This document shows positions 1 through 6,609 of a stretch of 21,809 nucleotides of DNA, in pieces. This DNA is from DTU036 sp964346475 (GTDB taxonomy: Bacteria > Bacillota > Clostridia > Peptostreptococcales > Acidaminobacteraceae): assembly GCA_964346475.1 (NCBI GenBank), contig CAYFUM010000027.1:1-21809 (forward strand). The letters run 5' to 3'. Position 1 is the first letter of the stretch; every line of letters begins with the position of its first letter. The translations under genes and the position numbers were made by a program. The notes beneath the pieces were generated by a model. The model saw only the letters and a list, made by a program, of their open reading frames with translations. It had not been told where the DNA came from and made no database searches.

Positions 1-495
1 GAAAAGCACGGTAAAGAACTGAACTTTGTTGGTGTTATTATCACCAATGAAAACGTTTATCTTGCCGACAAAATCCGTTCCTCTGACTGGGCTAGCAAGC
101 TAGCTGAGTACTTTGGAGTGGATGGCGTCGTTATCTCTCAAGAAGGTTTCGGTAACCCCGATACGGATCTAATCATGAACTGCGTCAAGATTGAAGACAA
201 GGGCATTGCCACTGTTATCATTACTGATGAATATGCAGGCCGTGATGGAGCCAGCCAATCACTAGCTGACGCTGATGCTAAAGCTAACGCAGTGGTTACT
301 GGAGGAAACGCCAATGAAGTTATTGAGCTTCCTCCAATGGACAAGGTAATCGGCGACGTCTCCGTTGCCAACGTTATCGCCGGTGGATTTGATGGCAGCC
401 TCCGTGAAGACGGCAGCATTGTAGTTGAGCTACAGGCTATTACAGGCGCTACCAATGAGCTTGGCTTTAACAAGATGAGTGCCAAAGGGTACTAA
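1..495 (+). CDS. grdE: Glycine reductase component B, GrdE precursor (3' end only)
   Basis: The frame is open from the first base and gives the last 164 residues before TAA. They read as the C-terminal part of GrdE, with segments such as DGVVISQEGFGNPDTDL, VIITDEYAGRDG and LQAITGATNELGFNKMSAKGY. In the family, GrdE is a proprotein of roughly 430 residues cleaved at an internal cysteine, which leaves a pyruvoyl group that forms a Schiff base with the glycine amine. That site should lie just left of the window, so it cannot be checked. The gene directly precedes grdA and grdB, the classical order. The paralogs GrdG (sarcosine) and GrdI (betaine) are similar. The neighbours favour the glycine form, but substrate choice cannot be proved from this fragment. 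Confidence 0.9.
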   Translation, partial: EKHGKELNFVGVIITNENVYLADKIRSSDWASKLAEYFGVDGVVISQEGFGNPDTDLIMNCVKIEDKGIATVIITDEYAGRDGASQSLADADAKANAVVTGGNANEVIELPPMDKVIGDVSVANVIAGGFDGSLREDGSIVVELQAITGATNELGFNKMSAKGY

Positions 496-536
496 GAACT
501 ACTATTAAATTAAGTAAAAAGAAAGGAAATACGAAG

Positions 537-1007
537 ATGAGCCTATATGATGGAAAAAAAGTCATTCTCATCGGCGATAGAGATGGTGTTCCAGCTCCCG
601 CCATGGAAGAATGTTTAAAGTCCACAGATGCCGAAGTTGTCTTTGCAGCTACTGAATGTTTTGTCTGAACCGCTGCCGGTGCTATGGACCTGGAGAATCA
701 AAGAAGAGTATTAGATCTAACCAATGAGCACGGTGCAGAGAATGTAATCGTTGTTCTAGGTGCTGCTGAAGGAGAAGCTGCCGGACTGGCCGCTGAAACC
801 GTTACAGCAGGAGATCCTACCTTCGCAGGTCCCTTAGCAGGAGTCCAGTTGGGACTCAGAGTATACCACTGCTGCGAACCAGAATTTAAGAACGAAGTTG
901 ATGCTGATATCTATGATGAGCAAATCGGCATGATGGAAATGGTACTAGATGTTGATGATATAATCAGCGAAATGGAAGCCATTAGATCAGAATTCACAAA
1001 ATACTAA
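537..1007 (+). CDS. grdA: Glycine reductase protein A, selenoprotein (UGA = Sec44)
   Basis: Starting at ATG 537, the frame runs through an in-frame TGA at 666-668 and ends with TAA at 1005-1007, giving 156 residues with selenocysteine at position 44. The redox site reads ECFVUTAAGAMDLENQ, the hallmark of GrdA, whose length is about 158 residues. GrdA takes the carboxymethyl group from component B as a Se-carboxymethyl selenoether and passes it to component C as a thioester; the resulting selenenyl-sulfide is re-reduced by thioredoxin. Reading TGA as stop would leave a 43-residue peptide and a false gene starting at Met 684. A GAAAGG ribosome site lies about 10 bases before ATG 537. The gene sits 41 bases after grdE and 18 before grdB, so they are probably cotranscribed. 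Translation needs SelA/B/C/D, which are not in this window. Confidence 0.96.
669..693 (+). promoter_or_regulatory. Possible bacterial SECIS hairpin of grdA
   Basis: Directly after the UGA at 666-668, bases 676-680 (CCGGT) can pair with 688-693 (ACCTGG, one bulged T), leaving a seven-base loop GCTATGG that begins 13 bases after the UGA. A short stem with G in the apical loop at this distance is what bacterial SelB recognises. The pairing is short and was found by eye, so the exact fold is uncertain. Confidence 0.45.
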
Positions 1008-1025
1008 AAGCATTAGGAGAGAGAT

Positions 1026-2333
1026 ATGAGCAAGATCAAGGTTGTACATTATATCAACCAGTTCTTTGCAGGTATCGGTGGAGAGGAACAAGCCCATATT
1101 GAGCCCGAATTAAGAGAGGGTGCAGTAGGACCAGGACTGGCTATAAACGCTGGCCTTGGTGAAGGTGCTGAGATTGTTGCCACAATTATTTGCGGTGACT
1201 CCTACTACAACGAAAACCTGGAAAGTGCTAAAGAAACTATTCTAGAGATGATTAAATCTCAAGGAGCGGATCTGTTTATTGCTGGTCCCGCTTTTAACGC
1301 CGGTCGTTATGGCGTTGCCTGTGGTGATATCACCACAGCTGTTCAAAATGAGCTGGGTCTTCCTGCTCTTACAGGAATGTATGTAGAGAACCCTGGTGCT
1401 GACATGTATAAGAAAGATGTGTATATAGTAGAAACTAGAGATAGTGCTGCTGGTATGCGTGATGCTGTCAAGAAAATGGTTCCCCTAGCCCTGAAACTAG
1501 TTAACAAAGAAGAAATTGGATCCCCTGCAGAGGAGCACTACTATCCAAGGGGAATCCGTAAAAACTTCTTTACAGACAAACGTGGTTCCGAGCGTGCTGT
1601 AGATATGCTTCTTCAAAAGCTAAAGGGTCAGGAATATGAAACAGAATTCCCAATGCCAAGCTTTGATAGAGTAGAGCCTGCGGCTGCCCTTAAGGAAGTA
1701 TCCAAGGCGACTATCGCCATTGTTACCTCCGGTGGTATTGTTCCCAAGGGAAATCCCGATCGTATTGAGTCCTCATCTGCCTCTAAGTATGGTGAGTATG
1801 ATATCGAAGGAGTTATGGACCTTACGGAAGCTACCTACGAGACTGCCCACGGCGGATTTGACCCTGTCTATGCAAATCTTGACGCAGATAGAGTTATCCC
1901 TGTTGATGTCCTTCGCCAGTATGAAAAAGAAGGAAAAATCGGTAAGCTTCACCGCTATTTCTACACTACTGTAGGTAATGGCACTGCTGTTGCCAGCGCT
2001 AAGGCCTTTGCCGAAGAGATTGGTAAAAAACTAGTTGAAGACGGCGTAGATGCTGTAATTCTAACCTCTACCTGAGGCACCTGTACACGTTGCGGTGCAA
2101 CGATGGTAAAGGGCATTGAAGCCTATGGCATTCCTGTAGTACACATGTGTACTGTCGTTCCTATATCATTGACTGTTGGAGCTAACAGAATTGTTCCAAC
2201 AATTGCTATCCCCCATCCCCTTGGAAATCCAAATCTGGACCAAGAGGAAGAGCTTCTTCTTAGAAAGAGGCTGGTCGATAGGGCTCTTCAGGCTCTTGAG
2301 ACTGAGATTGAAGGGCAAACAGTCTTTGAGTAA
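1026..2333 (+). CDS. grdB: Glycine reductase component B gamma, selenoprotein GrdB (UGA = Sec350)
   Basis: ATG 1026 follows AGGAGA at 1015-1020. The frame contains one in-frame TGA at 2073-2075 and ends at TAA 2331-2333, giving 435 residues with selenocysteine at 350. The site reads TSTUGTCTRCGATMVKGIE, the U-x-x-C-x-x-C arrangement of GrdB, and both the position and the total length match the known family. Component B activates glycine on the GrdE pyruvoyl group, and the GrdB selenolate attacks the alpha carbon, releasing ammonia and transferring the carboxymethyl group to GrdA. Translation that stops at UGA would lose the last 85 residues. GrdF and GrdH are close relatives for sarcosine and betaine; adjacency to grdE, grdA and grdC/D favours glycine. 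Confidence 0.95.
2076..2098 (+). promoter_or_regulatory. Possible bacterial SECIS hairpin of grdB
   Basis: After the UGA at 2073-2075, GCACC (2077-2081) can pair with GGTGC (2094-2098) around a twelve-base loop. It lies entirely within the coding sequence, as expected for a bacterial SECIS. Only five pairs support it and no alignment was made. Confidence 0.45.
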
Positions 2334-2340
2334 TCATAGA

Positions 2341-2369
2341 AGGGGTGATAGAGATATCACCCCTTTTTT
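2341..2369 (+). terminator. Terminator-like hairpin between grdB and grdC
   Basis: AGGGGTGATA (2341-2350) and TATCACCCCT (2355-2364) form a perfect ten-base stem with a GAGA loop, followed by a run of T to 2369. This is a textbook intrinsic terminator, yet the grdC ribosome site follows about 12 bases later, so it probably acts as a partial terminator or attenuator, or as a 3' stabiliser of the grdEAB message. Confidence 0.85.
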
Positions 2370-2392
2370 ATCACAAACATTGAGGAGGAAAA

Positions 2393-3919
2393 ATGTTCCC
2401 AGTATTAAAAGCAGCAAGCTATGTGCTGATGCATACACCAGATATGGTGCTAAATAATGGTACAACCCAGACAACAGAAGCTGTTGTTAACCCTGAGAGT
2501 GACTACCTTAAAAAAGTAAATTCAAGTCTACGTTCCTATGAAGATATAGTTTCCTACCCCCCAAATCAGTGCTATATAGGGAATATTACCCCTGAAGAAC
2601 TAGCCCAGTATGAAAGACCCTGGTTCGACAAGGCTGTTGAGGGAGCTGGAGCTGTAGGAAAAAAAGGTTATATCTACCCTGAGGATGTATTCATTGGCCT
2701 GATTAAGGCTTCTGATTCCTTCGATCTAGTCATGCTAGAGAAGGATTTTACAGAGCGAGTTCGTCCAATGCTAGAAGGCTATAGGATAAATGACAAGCTT
2801 AAAAACTTACCCGCTGGCCATGATCTTGTAAAGATCAATGAAGAAATTGAAAAGCGTGGAGCTGAGCCTCTACTTCACAAGGGTGGAGTTGTAGGTTGTG
2901 TAAAACGCGCCCATGATATTGACGTTAACCTAAATGCCCATGTAATTTTTGAAAACCTAGTTGTCAAGGCCTCGGGCGCTGCCGCTATGGAAAGACTCTT
3001 TACCCTTAATAAGATAGATCCAGCCAGTATTGACTATGTAATTGAGTGTTCCGAGGAAGCCTGTGGTGATATGAACCAAAGGGGTGGTGGTAACTTTGCT
3101 AAGTCCCTAGCCGAAATGACTGACTGTGTTAACGCTACAGGTAGTGACACCAGAGGTTTCTGTGCTGCTCCTACCCACGCCCTTATTGAAGCTGCTTCCT
3201 ATGTTAAGGCTGGCGTATATAAGAACGTCGTTGTTGTTGCTGGAGGTTCTACTGCTAAACTAGGTATGAACGGAAAAGACCACGTTAAAAAAGACATGCC
3301 AATTCTAGAGGATGTTGTGGCTGGTTTTGCAGTTCTTGTTTCAGAAAACGATGGAGAACACCCAATTCTTAGAACTGACCTAGTTGGTGGTCACACCGTA
3401 GGTACTGGTTCTTCACCACAAAATGTTATGAGTGCCCTGATAACCAAGGCACTGGACAAGGGTGAACTGAGCATTAAGGATATTGATAAATACTCTGTTG
3501 AAATGCAAAACCCAGACATTACTGTACCAGCAGGTGCAGGTGATGTTCCCCATGCTAACTACAAGATGATTGCGGCCCTTGGTGTTATGAGAAAAGACCT
3601 AGAGCGTAGCGAACTAAATGACTTTGTTGACAAGCATGGTATGGTAGGCTGGGCGCCAACTCAAGGACATATTCCCTCAGGCGTTCCCTACTGTGGATTT
3701 GCAATTGATGATATTATGAGTGGAAAAATAAACAGGGCTATGATCGTAGGTAAGGGGTCCCTCTTCCTAGGTCGTATGACTAATCTATTTGACGGTGTTT
3801 CCATCGTCATAGAGAAGAACCCTGGACTCCAAGAGGAAGAAGGAAGTGTTTCCAAGGAGGAAATCCGCTCCATGGTTGCTGAAGCCATGAGAGACTTTGC
3901 AGCTTCCCTGAATCAATAG
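2393..3919 (+). CDS. grdC: Glycine reductase component C, subunit beta (GrdC)
   Basis: The 508-residue product matches GrdC in length and character. Component C accepts the acetyl thioester derived from the carboxymethyl-GrdA intermediate and releases acetyl phosphate, which acetate kinase turns into ATP. GrdC resembles thiolase-fold ketoacyl-ACP synthase III. The segment GFCAAPTHALIEAASYVKAG (residues 256-275) aligns by eye with the nucleophile region of that fold and would place Cys257 at the nucleophile position, an inference. ATG 2393 follows GAGGAGG at 2382-2388. The stop overlaps the grdD ribosome site, indicating close cotranslation with grdD. The hairpin upstream may uncouple its level from grdEAB. 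Confidence 0.93.
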   Translation: MFPVLKAASYVLMHTPDMVLNNGTTQTTEAVVNPESDYLKKVNSSLRSYEDIVSYPPNQCYIGNITPEELAQYERPWFDKAVEGAGAVGKKGYIYPEDVFIGLIKASDSFDLVMLEKDFTERVRPMLEGYRINDKLKNLPAGHDLVKINEEIEKRGAEPLLHKGGVVGCVKRAHDIDVNLNAHVIFENLVVKASGAAAMERLFTLNKIDPASIDYVIECSEEACGDMNQRGGGNFAKSLAEMTDCVNATGSDTRGFCAAPTHALIEAASYVKAGVYKNVVVVAGGSTAKLGMNGKDHVKKDMPILEDVVAGFAVLVSENDGEHPILRTDLVGGHTVGTGSSPQNVMSALITKALDKGELSIKDIDKYSVEMQNPDITVPAGAGDVPHANYKMIAALGVMRKDLERSELNDFVDKHGMVGWAPTQGHIPSGVPYCGFAIDDIMSGKINRAMIVGKGSLFLGRMTNLFDGVSIVIEKNPGLQEEEGSVSKEEIRSMVAEAMRDFAASLNQ

Positions 3920-3927
3920 GAGGAAAC

Positions 3928-5097
3928 ATGGAAAATCTAAAGGTAAAGGCAATTATCGGAGATGTCTTCGAAGAAATAGCCCAGGGTCTTGAAACAGGCC
4001 TCTTCCACGAGAAGGTTGCACTGGGGCTCACCCTTTATGGTAGTGAGCTTGGAGTAGATAATCTACTAAAGGGTGCTGAAGCCTTCCAAAGAGATAATAG
4101 CGATGTGGAAGTAGTCCTCATAGGCCCTAAAGTTGAAACTGATCTCACCCTAATAGAGGTTGAGAGCGAAGAAGTACAATACGCCAAAATGGAAGAGCTG
4201 TTAGACAGCGGTAGAATCCAGGGCTGTGTAACCATGCACTATAGCTTCCCCATAGGAGTTTCCACCGTTGGCAGGACTCTGACACCAGGTTTTGGTAAGA
4301 AGATGTATCTTGCAACCACTACAGGAACTTCCTCAGCCCACAGAAATGAAGCCATGGTCCTAAATGCCATTGCTGGACTTATTGCAGCAAAGGCCTCTGG
4401 AATTGAAAACCCCAGCCTGGGCATTTTAAATGTCGATGGGGCAAGGCCTGTGGAAAGAGCTCTTAAGGAACTTAGTGAAGGTGGCTACAAAATTAACTTC
4501 TCAGAGAGCGATAGAGCCGATGGTGGAGTTGTCATGAGAGGTAATGACCTTCTAAGGGGAACACCAGATGTTATGGTAACTGATACCCTGACAGGTAACC
4601 TGCTGATGAAGACCTTCTCCTCCTTCCAAACCGGTGGCAACTACGAGGCTGCTGGTGATGGCTATGGTCCAGGAGTAGGCCAGGGCTATGGCAGACTTGT
4701 TCTGATTCTTTCAAGAGTCAGTGGAAGCCCTGTTGTAGCCAACGCCCTTGGTTACGCCAAAGATCTGGTTATAGGCGGCTACCACAAGGTCCTTGAAGCT
4801 GAGTATAAGAAGGCCAAGGCCGCTGGTCTAGAAGCTATCCTAGAGGGACTTACTAAGTCCAAGGAGAAGGCGGCATCAGAAGAGGAAGTTGTTGCCCCAC
4901 CAGAGGAAGTCACTACTGGTGAAGTATCTGGCATTGATATTCTCGAACTGGAAGACGCTGTAAAGGTCCTTTGGAAAGAGGGAGTCTTTGCTACCAGTGG
5001 TATGGGCTGTACAGGCCCAGTAGTCATGGTAAACGAAGCCAAGTTAGGAGTTGCTATGCAGATCCTGGCCGATGCTGGCTTTGTATCCCTAGACTAG
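3928..5097 (+). CDS. grdD: Glycine reductase component C, subunit alpha (GrdD)
   Basis: This 389-residue protein has a PlsX/phosphotransacetylase-like body, for example GGVVMRGNDLLRGTPDVMV near the middle, and a C-terminal extension after an acidic Glu/Ala/Pro-rich linker at about residues 312-335. The tail carries ATSGMGCTGPVVMVNEAKL with Cys361. In Eubacterium acidaminophilum, GrdD Cys359 is the published active-site thiol for the final acetyl phosphate step. The offset of two also fits the second cysteine, Cys100 (Cys98 there, from memory). The gene begins eight bases after grdC, with GGAGGAAAC as ribosome site, and is the last gene before a strong terminator. Confidence 0.94.
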   Translation: MENLKVKAIIGDVFEEIAQGLETGLFHEKVALGLTLYGSELGVDNLLKGAEAFQRDNSDVEVVLIGPKVETDLTLIEVESEEVQYAKMEELLDSGRIQGCVTMHYSFPIGVSTVGRTLTPGFGKKMYLATTTGTSSAHRNEAMVLNAIAGLIAAKASGIENPSLGILNVDGARPVERALKELSEGGYKINFSESDRADGGVVMRGNDLLRGTPDVMVTDTLTGNLLMKTFSSFQTGGNYEAAGDGYGPGVGQGYGRLVLILSRVSGSPVVANALGYAKDLVIGGYHKVLEAEYKKAKAAGLEAILEGLTKSKEKAASEEEVVAPPEEVTTGEVSGIDILELEDAVKVLWKEGVFATSGMGCTGPVVMVNEAKLGVAMQILADAGFVSLD

Positions 5098-5112
5098 ACT
5101 AAGCTATTTTTA

Positions 5113-5144
5113 AACACCTCCGTAATAAACGGGGGTGTTTTTTT
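5113..5144 (+). terminator. Intrinsic terminator of the grd cluster
   Basis: AACACCTCCG (5113-5122) pairs with CGGGGGTGTT (5130-5139) with one G-T wobble and a seven-base A-rich loop, followed by T to 5144. It starts 15 bases after the grdD stop. Confidence 0.93.
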
Positions 5145-5176
5145 ATGCTTCTCACAAATTAGACATAAAGGCCCTT

Positions 5177-5221
5177 TTGCATAAAGAGAATGATTATCAT
5201 TTAGAATCTGGGGCATATATA
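5177..5221 (+). promoter_or_regulatory. Candidate sod promoter region
   Basis: Two possible sigma-A promoters are visible: TTGCAT (5177-5182) with TAGAAT (5202-5207, spacer 19), and TTATCA (5194-5199) with TATATA (5216-5221, spacer 16). In either case the Fur-like palindrome at 5189-5201 sits inside the promoter. I cannot decide between them. Confidence 0.5.
5189..5201. promoter_or_regulatory. Fur-family operator-like palindrome before sod
   Basis: AATGATTATCATT is a near-perfect inverted repeat (AATGAT-T-ATCATT) and equals the 13-base core of the classical 19-base Fur consensus; the flanks match less well. It overlaps both candidate sod promoters. PerR and Zur boxes are related, so the regulator is uncertain, but metal- or peroxide-dependent control of a superoxide dismutase would be sensible. 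Confidence 0.65.
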
Positions 5222-5264
5222 GCATAGGCTAAAGACCCATAACTTCATATAAAGGAGATTTTTT

Positions 5265-5870
5265 ATGTTTAAACTACCACAACTTGATTATGATTATAGC
5301 TCCCTGGAGCCCCATATTGATACACTGACCATGGAAACCCACCACTCAAAGCACCACCAGGCCTATGTTGATAACCTTAACAAGGCTCTGGAGGGCCAGG
5401 AAGAATTTAAGGATATGTCCGTTGAAGAGCTCCTACAAAATCTAGACAAGCTACCCGAGTCCATTAGAACAGCTGTTAGAAATAATGGGGGTGGCCACTA
5501 TAACCACGCTCTCTTCTGGCAGTGGATGAGCCCTCAAGGTGGAGGAGAGCCCTCGGGAGAACTAGCTAAAAGAATTGATGAGGACCTAGGTGGCCTAGAT
5601 TCTCTTAAAGACCAGCTGAAAAAAGCAGCTCTAGGTCAGTTTGGCTCTGGCTGGGGCTGGCTTGTTTTAAATAGTGGGAAACTAGAAATTGAGGCTTCTG
5701 CTAACCAGGATAATCCAATTTCCCAGGGCAAGAAGGTCCTTCTTGGTATTGATGTCTGGGAGCATGCCTACTATCTTAAGTATACAAATAAGAGGGGTGA
5801 CTATATAGACTCCTGGTGGAATCTAGTTAACTGGAAGAAGGTTGAGGAGCTCTACGAGAGCTACAAGTAG
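5265..5870 (+). CDS. sodA: Superoxide dismutase, Mn/Fe family, Mn-type residues
   Basis: The 201-residue protein has normal length. It converts superoxide to oxygen and hydrogen peroxide in the cytoplasm; no signal peptide is present. The four metal ligands are visible: His26 (METHHSKHH), His81 (GGGHYNHALFW), Asp163 and His167 (DVWEHAYY). Gly77 and Gln148 (ASANQDNP) match the pattern of manganese enzymes such as E. coli SodA rather than iron enzymes, although a cambialistic enzyme cannot be excluded. ATG 5265 follows AAAGGAG. The gene stands alone between two terminators and behind a Fur-like box, suggesting a separately controlled oxygen defence in an otherwise anaerobic metabolism. Confidence 0.96.
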   Translation: MFKLPQLDYDYSSLEPHIDTLTMETHHSKHHQAYVDNLNKALEGQEEFKDMSVEELLQNLDKLPESIRTAVRNNGGGHYNHALFWQWMSPQGGGEPSGELAKRIDEDLGGLDSLKDQLKKAALGQFGSGWGWLVLNSGKLEIEASANQDNPISQGKKVLLGIDVWEHAYYLKYTNKRGDYIDSWWNLVNWKKVEELYESYK

Positions 5871-5929
5871 ATATAATAGACAAAAGTATAGCTGAAATAT
5901 AGATAGGTAAAACCTAATCTATAAAGGTG

Positions 5930-5954
5930 AAATCCCGACTAAGTCGGGATTTTT
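5930..5954 (+). terminator. Intrinsic terminator after sod
   Basis: AAATCCCGA (5930-5938) pairs perfectly with TCGGGATTT (5944-5952) around CTAAG, followed by T to 5954. It separates sod from the convergent gene ending at 5968. On the minus strand the T run is shorter, so it may also work, less well, for that gene. Confidence 0.9.
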
Positions 5955-5967
5955 CCTTTAAATCAGG

Positions 5968-6609
5968 CTATAAAATGTAGGGGGTATCCTGGGGTAAAAG
6001 GACTTTAACCTTGTCTTCTAGCTTCCTTTTATAGACAGGAAGAATTTCTGGATGCTCCCTAAAATGCAATGGCAATAGAAGCTTTGGATTTAGGACTTCT
6101 ATTGCCTGGTCAGGGCCCAGGCAGTAGTTTTCACCCAGCCTATAGTCCACAGGAAAAAAGAGGACATCGACCTGGCTACTAAAGACAGAGAGGTAGTTTA
6201 GAAAGTCTTTTTCCATGGTTTCTCTCTCCTCTCTAGTGTCCTCGGGCCAGACCCAGTTGTTGAGGTCCCCTACATGGATTAGCTTTTTTCCTTCTAGCTC
6301 TATCTCAAAGGAGAGGCCCTGGTCGGTGGAACCCGAGGTTTTTATTTTTATATCCTTGTAGTCAAGACAATCTCCAGGACCTAGAGCCAGGGTATTTTTA
6401 TCCCTATAGTCTATACCTTCATAGAGGATTACCGTCTTATTAAAATCATGGATTTTTTTTGTGTAGTGGTCATCATGACCATGGCTTACTAGGAAGATAG
6501 TTTCCCTGGTTCTATCAAGTTCCAGATCACCCTCAAAGTAATCTATTATTAGCTGGTACTTTTCAGATAGGATTTCCACTCCGCTGTGGTAAATATGTCT
6601 AATTATCAT
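5968..6609 (-). CDS. Metallo-beta-lactamase-fold hydrolase, substrate unknown
   Basis: The 213-residue protein shows the fold's zinc motif SHGHDDHY (His43, His45, Asp47, His48), then IHVGDLNNW (His112, Asp115) and LPLHFRE (His182). These suffice for a two-metal site, so it is probably an active hydrolase. No signal peptide or membrane segment is present. It resembles small stand-alone members of the superfamily rather than RNase J/Z or glyoxalase II, and I cannot name the substrate. Its ATG overlaps the nadE stop (ATGA), with AAAGGAGAT inside the nadE end, so the two are translationally coupled. That hints at a role near NAD or nucleotide metabolism, but this is only context. Confidence 0.85.
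   Translation of the reverse strand: MIIRHIYHSGVEILSEKYQLIIDYFEGDLELDRTRETIFLVSHGHDDHYTKKIHDFNKTVILYEGIDYRDKNTLALGPGDCLDYKDIKIKTSGSTDQGLSFEIELEGKKLIHVGDLNNWVWPEDTREERETMEKDFLNYLSVFSSQVDVLFFPVDYRLGENYCLGPDQAIEVLNPKLLLPLHFREHPEILPVYKRKLEDKVKVLLPQDTPYIL

Noticed and set aside
138..485. 115-residue open frame opposite grdE
   Set aside because: It is a composition shadow of grdE, with no ribosome site and a Ser/Thr/Pro-rich nonsense translation.
684..1007. 107-residue gene starting at Met 684
   Set aside because: It is the tail of grdA after the selenocysteine UGA; the true start is 537.
2176..2457. 93-residue frame across the grdB-grdC junction
   Set aside because: It overlaps both genes out of frame and crosses the terminator hairpin.
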